Source: Marsupella aquatica (lineage: Eukaryota; Marchantiophyta). From it: a stretch of 64,000 bases of DNA. Below are positions 57,161-64,000 of the stretch, piece after piece (the first letter of the stretch is position 1; each line of letters begins with the position of its first letter). A model generated the notes under the pieces. That model made no database searches. It was given only the letters and a program-made list of their open reading frames with translations, and had not been told where the DNA came from. The DNA lies in contig OZ316897.1 in the NCBI GenBank assembly GCA_973895155.1, forward strand, positions 23,126,001-23,190,000, in the 5' to 3' direction. A program made the position numbers and the translations under genes.

Positions 57161-58959
57161 CGCCCAACAATCAAACTTAAGTTCAATTAAAATCTTCATC
57201 ACATAAGCCCCGTAGCAGGAAATTCACGCAACTATAAATGTCACCGTGGTGCTGGAACAAGAGTTTCTCTTAAACGTAGGTACGCACAAAGTTGAAAATC
57301 GTTCTTCGGTCTCATTACCTGAACGCCTTATACAAGAACAATGGCTGATACCCATACCAATCAAACCGGAAGATGAAAGATGAACTCTGCAAATCAAACG
57401 TCTTTGTTGAGAATGCATTCAAGGTCGTTTGATCACATCATAATCCAACAAATGACATACATGCAAAATTAATCACACCTGGCTGTGGATTGCAGCCGAA
57501 AGTGGTCCATATGCAAAATTTCCATCGAGTCAGATCCGTTCCCGTGCCGGGAATAGAGCTTAATGGTACAGTTGTGAGAAATATGATCTTACCTCTTTGA
57601 CAAACGTTCAGATCAGTATAAGTAGGGCAATCTTGCAGAGCCCTCAAATTCAAGTCTCATCTTTCCTGGACTAAGGAAAGAATATTCACTAAACGAAGGC
57701 TCTGTTGGGAAGGCCAAGGAATCTCAGCTCAACGTAATAGTTGGAGGAACCCCTAGAAGCAGAGCAGTAGCACTTCTCCAGGATCACGTCCTCCTCATTA
57801 AGAAGTTAGAACTAAGAAGTGCTGTACTCTTCTAAGAATCATCCCAGCTTTGCCATCCAAACTTGAGAATCAAAACTACAAGTTTTCAGAAGAAAACTTA
57901 CGAGAATTTCAAATCCCAAAGCAACCACCACCATACCTGCACATTGCCCTCTGAAAAATTTTGCCGCAAGTGCTCGAGTTTATCGCCCTCCTAGAAAGAA
58001 ACCTTTCCAACCGAATTGTCCTGCATACCAAACGAAAAATTGACGACATTTCTTCAAAGAAGAACTTGTGAATAAGTGGCATGCAGAGCGTGTAAGTAGC
58101 AAATGGGCAGGCTCGACAATTCTTTCAGAACAAGAAATTGAAGCAAGTGGGAAAAAATATTGATTTAGGTTGTGATGGGCAGTACAAGAAGGTCATAAAC
58201 GGAGACATCCTTTAATGTTTGACATGTCTGAAAAAAGAGGCAAATGCACATAATTGCAGGCAGCAGGAGACGTCATCCAGGAATTGAGCAGGAATTGAAC
58301 CACGATGGGGAGACGAAAAAGTTTCCCGGGCTGAAACAGAGATTCTGTCCTGCTTCCTTGGGCACTAAGAGTTGAGAAGTGCAGTTGCCCAGCACTTTAG
58401 GGTTGAAACGCAGACGAACATCGAGTATAGCTAGGGCCTTCCTAGGAATTCTCTGCCCAAAGGACATCGCGAGAGGAGCTGTAAAAGTGGTAACGCGAAC
58501 GTAACAGGGATCATTGGATTTCGCCAGCAACCAGCTACACCCAGCTCCCCGACAATCAACCAAAGCGAACAAATAATGAGTTACGACGAGTAATTCTTAG
58601 CAGATTTTGAATTCTGCAAGAATCGTTATCTTGGGACAGCCCGGGATTCGGGATAGCCAGCGGGGTATGTAGACATCTCCTTCAATTCATGTAGAAATCT
58701 TGGTGGCGGAGAGGAGGAGCACTGAGAAGCGCCACTGTTAAACCTGAGCTGTCACCTTGCTCTTCAGTTGGAATTCAGCTGAACTGAGCCCGCTATTGGA
58801 ATGCCTTTGGGGTCTTTTTTGTGGTCTTTTGGCCACTAGTGGCCAAAAAAGACAGTCCTTCCTGTCGACAGGAAAATACAAAGTACCCAGATTACAAAGT
58901 AAATCTATCGCCTCCATTCTCGAAACATGACTGCATCGGGAGCCCGGATAGCATTGCCT
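57161..58959. other. Stretch without a recognised gene
   Basis: Short minus-strand frames at 57224-57418, 57438-57653 and 58273-58572 have no family resemblance. This may include the promoter side of the HSP60 relic or unrecognised exons. GGCCACTAGTGGCC at about 58830 is a 14-bp perfect palindrome. Confidence 0.4.
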
Positions 58960-59059
58960 TCTTCCCTAACTCCCCTTCTTCCTTGCATCAACTCCGGCCA
59001 CCCTGCCTACCACCTCCCCGCCCCATCGCGTAGAGCTTCTCCCCATCGCGTAGAGCTTC

Positions 59060-59519
59060 TCGCTGCACTCCATTGGGGGTTGAGGGAGTTTGGGTTGAGG
59101 GGGTTGGGGAGTGGGGGTTTAGGGAGTTTAGAGTGCGGGAGTTTAGAGAGCCGGAGTTTGGAGTGCGGGAGTTTGGTTTTTGCGGGTTTGGTTGTGGGTT
59201 GGGTTGAGGGAGTTGGGGAGTTGTGTGTTGAGGGTGGAGGGAGTTTAGTTGGGCAGGAGTTGAGGGAGTTTGGGTTTAGCGGGTTTGGTTGTGGGTTGGG
59301 TTGAGGGAGTTGGGGAGTTGTGAATTGAGGGAGTTTGGGTTTAGCGGGTTTGGTTGTGGGTTGGGTTGAGGGAGTTGGGGAGTTGTGTGTTGAGGGTGGA
59401 GGGAGTTTGGTTGGGGAGGAGTTGAGGGAGTAAGTTTGAAATTATGGGGTTTGGTTGGGGAGTGGTGTGTTGGGGGTTCAGGGAGTTTGGGTTGAGGAGG
59501 TTGGGGAGTGGGGGGTTAA
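59060..59519. repeat. G-rich minisatellite (GGGAGTTTGGGTT family)
   Basis: Many imperfect copies of GAGGGAGTTGGGGAGTTG and GAGTTTGGGTTTAGCGGGTT occur, with a roughly 60-90-bp higher-order repeat. The plus strand is almost free of C and holds many GGG/GGGG runs with short spacers, so it could form G-quadruplexes. The predicted frames through it are artefacts of the repeat. Confidence 0.85.
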
Positions 59520-59910
59520 CCCTCACCCCTAGCTCACAACACCCCCAATGCTACATTAGGGTTGCACACGCCTCCTAGTATGCACACCCTCAAAACTGGG
59601 GGCCACCCTCAATCCCCATGGAACCATGCATGCACCCTCACCCTCAGCTCATTCCACCCCCAAAGCTACAATAGGGTTGCACACAACCCCTAGTACTCAC
59701 ACCCTCAAAACTGGGGAGCACCCTCACCCCCAGCTCATTGCACCCCCAATGCTACAGTAGGGTTGCACACACCCTCTAGTACTCGTACCCTCAATTTTGG
59801 GGGGCACCCTCATCCTCAACCCCCATGGAACCCATCACCACCCTCACCCCCAGCTCGTTACACCCCCAAAAGCTATAGTAGGGTTGCACACGCCCCAAGT
59901 ACTTGTAGGA
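59520..59910. repeat. C-rich tandem repeat, four units
   Basis: Units carry CACCCCCAATGCTACATTAG, GGTTGCACACGCC, TAGTACTCACACCCTCAAAA and CTGGGGGCACCCTCA. Spacing is about 90-125 bp because some units include an extra CCCCATGGAACCATG segment. The array abuts the opposite-strand G-rich array and may lie within the LTR of the adjacent copia remnant. Confidence 0.8.
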
Positions 59911-60223
59911 TCAAAATAGACAATATGACGTCTCATATCATCATTCATATAGCACTCGAGTACACCGACACAAAGATATGTGGTTCACCCCGTTAGGGCT
60001 ACGTTCACAGTCGCACCACGAGCTTCACTATGAACATGAAAGTACATATCACCATAGCTCCATGGTCCAAGCTCTCTCATTCTCACACAGAGTTCTCCAC
60101 TAAGTGTTCTCTGTCCATGGGATACAAAGAGGGTTATCCCTTCATGAAGAGTCTAATCAACTAATGTGAACTCTGGTTAACTTACACTAGTCAACCTAGC
60201 CAAGGTTGAGTCAAAACCCTAAC

Positions 60224-60691
60224 AAACTCCCCTTTGACTCTAGCCTTGAGCTAACTGCTAGCAATCTGATGCTAAGATCTGCAGTGAATTGCAATGTCTT
60301 GCAAAATCACCATGAGGGATAACCTTGGTTAACATGTCAGCTGGATTGAGTTTACCATAATCTTGACTAGCTCAACCTTTCCTGCTAACACTGTCTGTCT
60401 GATGAAGTGATACCGGATATCAATGTGTTTAACTCTGTCATGTGTCATTTGGTTGGCAGCAATGTGTAAAGCACTATTGTTATCACAATGGATAAGTACA
60501 ATGCACTATGTAATCCCCAAATCCTTCACCAGGTTGCTTAACCAAATCGCCTCCTTAGTTGCTTTAGTTGCTGCCATATCTTTAGCTTCAATAGAAGACT
60601 GAGATATACATTTATGCTTTGTGGACCTCCAACTCACACATCCACCTGCAAGAGTGAATGTGTATCCCGAAGTGGACTTCCTCTGGTCCAA
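60224..60691 (-). mobile_element. Ty1/copia remnant: RNase H and polypurine tract
   Basis: The minus-strand frame at 60691-60506 starts DQRKSTSGYTFTLAGGCVSW, the diagnostic copia RNase H, and continues with SSIEAKDMAATKATKEA up to a stop. Beyond it, frame-broken text reads DNNSALHIAANQMTHDR and HIDIRYHFIRQ, still copia. A polypurine tract AAAGGGGAG sits at about 60227-60235, followed by TGTTAGGGTTTTGACTC, the likely first bases of the 3' LTR running toward lower coordinates from 60224. Protease, integrase and reverse transcriptase are absent in this orientation upstream. The copy is dead. Confidence 0.85.
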
Positions 60692-60859
60692 ATCTCCTCC
60701 GATGGTGGAGATCGGTTTGGTTGAGGTCGAGGTGGTGTTGGTGAGGGCACTGATGAGTCGGCAACAGTTGTAGCTGGAGGAGGCGCCATAAGATTCAGCA
60801 AGTCTGAGGGGAAGCCGAGTGAGGTCAAGAAGGATGTCTCGCCCGGATCTGCGTTACCG

Positions 60860-61272
60860 AACTGATGGTCTATGGAAGCCTAAACTTTGGCGGGGATATG
60901 GTTGAAGTGGTGTCGTTGCAAGTCTATCGTGCCCGGGAGTGTGAAGACCTCATCTGGAAGCTGAAGGAGTGCTTCCCGGAAGTTGACGTACTTTGGACCA
61001 TCGAAGAAGTATTCACAGATCTCGTCGACTCGACAGAGCTCGCTCTAGAATGGGAGGTTGAAATTGTCGTTATAGTGAGAGCGCCCGGCTAGGCAGATGA
61101 GCCGTTCTACTGCCTTTTGGTTTTGTACCGGCGTGGGTTGACGTTGGCCAGTGACTTCGCTAAATGATTTCCAACGGATAGAAATTGAAGCCAAAACCAA
61201 AGGACCAAACTGGACATAATCATGACAAACATACAGGAAATGGCGGTGGATGACTAAGGAGCAAATGAGCAA
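60860..61272 (-). pseudogene. Decayed element protein with LPGTIDL domain, copy B
   Basis: The frame runs through LVIHRHFLYVCHDYVQFGP, RSHYNDNFNLPF, a stop, then CEYFFDGPKYVNF, REALLQLPDEVFTLPGTIDL and QRHHFNHIPAKV, stop. It aligns throughout with the plus-strand copy at 45378-45603. Downstream, at about 60828-60720, is a Pro-rich segment (PSPTPPRPQPNRSPP), and then directly the copia RNase H. The same domain-plus-Pro-rich order occurs in copy A. Probably a transposon gag-like or accessory protein. Confidence 0.55.
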
Positions 61273-64000
61273 GATGGGGTCGAAGCTGGCGTGAGGAGTG
61301 AAGTGCTGATGCTAAGCAAGAGAATGGCCTGCCTTTTATACCCCGAGGGCTTGTCGGCCGAACGGCCCCTTCCTCTTTCCGATAGGCCTATCCTTTCACG
61401 CTTGTAGTGTACCGACCACTCTGCAGGTCCGGGTCAGAGTGTGTCAGTGAGCCGCCCCCTTGAGTTGTTATACGGACCCGAGGGGGCATCCCTACACGCT
61501 TGTAACCCGGTGGTATGAATGGCGCTCTGCCGCCAGCCCAAGCGTAAATGCTCCTTATTGACTAATGATGTCCTAGTCGTGATTACTACCTACTTTAGTG
61601 TCATTATGCTAATAACTACGGACTACTATGTCCATAGCGCGCGTGCTAAGCACGGATTAGACCAGATCACTCGTTAACCGCCGTGCTGGCGGCGTCACAA
61701 GCAGACTTGGAAAAAGTGTTCAGAGTGAAAGAGAAGTTTATTCAAAAAGGCAAGACTGAGAATATTCACTTTCAACCATTGTGAAGACCATAGAGCACAA
61801 AAATAAAATATTGTTCATTGAAATTCGACTCATTCAATACTTGTTGGAGCAAGTAGAACTCAAAAGAGATTGGGTGTAGTATAGACAGGGCTGTAGCTTT
61901 TCTTGGGGGGGGGGGGGGGTTCTAACTACATTGGATTAAACCCTCTATCCTTTAAAACAAAACTTGGTCAGCAAGGAGCAAGCAAGACGCACACTTAGTA
62001 AGTGGGATCACAAAACAAAGCAGGCTGCAGTCTATTCTACTGCTCAAGACACAAAGGGTAGGTCTGATGCACGACGTCCATTATCGCAGCTCCAATCCAC
62101 TAATGCGGCTCACCGAATCCCAAACTCCAGCTGATGCTTTGCAAAGGGGAAGAAAAGCAAAGGGGAAGCAACCACAAACACAATAAGCTAAGACAACAAT
62201 CTCATAGGAGAGAAAACAGGATTGGGAGAGGCAGAGCAAACATTGCACAGAGTGAGCAAAGTACATCATTCTCCTACAAAGAGCACAATCAATAAATTCA
62301 TCCTGGTTGAGAGGCTGGGCAATAAGAGCTCATACAATAATGCATAGCCCACCCAAGGCTGAGCAAAGAACCAAACTTCTGAGAACAGAAAACAATCTTA
62401 TAGGAGGCAAAAATTTAGATTGAGAGAGACATGAAATGGAAACCTATACAGACCAGAACAGAGACTCCCTTCAAGCTGGGACTCTGCTCTTGGTCGATCG
62501 CTATTGTTGCTACTTGCTAGTGCCCTTCACTAAAACTGAAAACAACACCAAGACAACATTGGGCACTTTAAGTTCTCATAGTGCAGTCTCAGGGATTGAG
62601 GTGGGGTTTTAGGTAATTTTGGCTCTTTCAAACGTAAGTAGGGAATGTTGGGCGGTGTTCCTCCTCAATTTTATATTGCATTTGGAAAGCTAGAAAAATA
62701 GATAGAAGGGTTTGAAAGCATTCACGACCTAAGCAAGAGCGCTACACACAATAGTAGTGAGGGATTGTATGAGGAAAAACATATTACAAGACACATTGCA
62801 GACAATAGGATTGTAGCAATGAAATCCCGCCTGTGTTGACAAAATACCTGGTTGCAGCCGCGCGTTGCCCAACCCCTGAAGCAGTAGGTATCCACCCCCT
62901 TCACACCCCTCCCTTGCAGCAGCGGGTTGCCCCTTCCTTGCAGGCAGCTCAGCCTATCAGGTCCCTGATTGCAGCTCACTTCTAGTAGGTGCTTGTAGTA
63001 GAGCTCGGCCACTTGCAATCCCTTAGAAATTAACACTACAAGAGAACTGTAAGAAGGACAAGCAGTCATGACAGCAAACACAATTTACAGTTTGGTGGCA
63101 CACGTACTAAGTATCCAGATGGCATAAAGCATGCCTTAACTTATGGCAATTTGCGCAGCTGAAATCAAGTAGGTGGTCCCACAACAAGACAGAGGACAAC
63201 AAAGAAAATTAATGTAGCTATGATGTCTTACCAGCCTTGACAACGGGAGCTTCAAAGGCGATGCACTGTGGCTTAAAAATGGCAGCAGGTAAAGGTGTTT
63301 TCTTCAGCTGCAGCGATTGTGGTAATGTTACCCAAGCTTTCTTTGTCTGTCGTGGTGCTGCAGCAACTCCCTCCGTAGCCCAAGCCTAAGGCGCAAATCA
63401 ACAGCTTGCTCTCTCCTGTCTCCTCGTCTGTCTCCCGTGCACTTCTGCCTCCCTGCCCTGTCAGTCTCCCACGTACTTATTGAAGTCTTAAAAAAACTGT
63501 CAACACCCAAGTGCACAAATGCTGACACATTCACACAGCAGAGCAGCAAATCAGTCCCTTGCAAATCAATTCCCTATCGAATCATGGGCACTATGCCAAG
63601 CACTGCGCAAGAGACCGGGAAAGACACTGCAAACATGGGGACCCACAAGCAATAAATCTGGACCCCCGACACAATCTGGAAATCCTTCCGCAAAACAACT
63701 GGCCCTCACCTCAGCAGCTCGCGATGGTAGCGCGACCTTAGACAAACAAATGCCAACACCAAGTCGTAGAGATTGCAGCCACAACACATCGACAATGCGG
63801 GTCAGGAGAAAAGCACAACAATGTATGGCCCTTCTCTCAGAATGCCCCAAACAATGAAGCCCTAGCCTGGACATGACAAGAGTGAAAGGGAGGGAAATGC
63901 ACCGGGAGATGCAGCGCCAACGTTGCAATGACGGAGGAGGGCAGGAATCCAATGCGAGGGCCATCGCATAATTCTCAGGCATGACATGACACCGACCTGG
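61273..64000. other. Right flank without a recognised gene
   Basis: A run of 15 G occurs at 61905-61919. Open frames on both strands (minus 62722-63081, minus 63566-63982, plus 63519-63857) overlap one another with no family resemblance. At 62840-62960, TTGCAGCCGCGCGTTGCC and TTGCAGCAGCGGGTTGCCCC are similar short repeats. Probably degraded transposon DNA. Confidence 0.4.

Noticed and set aside
59060-59519. Open frames of 60-125 codons in the G-rich array
   Set aside because: They arise from a repeat nearly free of stop codons on both strands; the peptides are pure repeat (EFGLRGLGSG, NSLNP).
63519-63982. Overlapping frames of 112 and 138 codons on opposite strands
   Set aside because: Mutually overlapping, no family resemblance, and no splice or regulatory context.

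Overview
This window is nuclear DNA of a streptophyte plant. Its genes are split by many short GT-AG introns, the proteins are plant-type (methionine S-methyltransferase, tubulin cofactor D, otubain, cytosolic S6), telo-box motifs lie upstream of the S6 gene, and plant-style LTR and SINE elements are present. The protein sequences look nearer to a bryophyte, lycophyte or charophyte lineage than to flowering plants, but the window alone does not fix the species.

Layout. 0-5 kb: an unidentified minus-strand spliced gene with a duplicated exon, next to short tandem duplications. 5.4-6.2 kb: a 108-bp tandem repeat with coiled-coil-like reading frames. 7.1-14.9 kb (minus): a complete tubulin-folding cofactor D gene, 18 exons, 1262 codons plus stop. 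15-20.4 kb: AT-rich repeats with no convincing gene. 20.7-22.6 kb (plus): complete ribosomal protein S6, 7 exons, 248 aa. 24.9-29.2 kb (minus): complete otubain (OTUB1-type deubiquitinase), 8 exons, 277 aa. 29-36 kb: repeats, including a palindrome-rich foldback-like element at 33-34 kb. 36.4-43.6 kb (plus): complete methionine S-methyltransferase, 12 exons, 1077 aa. 43.6-49 kb: transposon-rich, with a well-bounded tRNA-derived SINE. 49-50.7 kb (minus): a Crinkler-like nuclease-kinase relic with four in-frame stops and no frameshift. 53-55 kb (minus): exons of an unidentified gene. 55.3-56.6 kb (minus): a broken mitochondrial-type HSP60 copy. 59-61.3 kb: minisatellites and a Ty1/copia remnant. 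61.3-64 kb: no gene seen.

The four intact genes are unrelated housekeeping functions (tubulin dimer assembly, translation, ubiquitin removal, sulfur metabolism) and do not form a pathway. For all four, the exon chains were built by hand from splice signals plus family similarity, and each total is divisible by three. I did not find a clear new multi-gene system. The best leads are the REase-kinase relic, a protein domain with an LPGTIDL motif present twice on opposite strands, the SINE with perfect 15-bp target duplications, and the palindrome-rich element at 33 kb.
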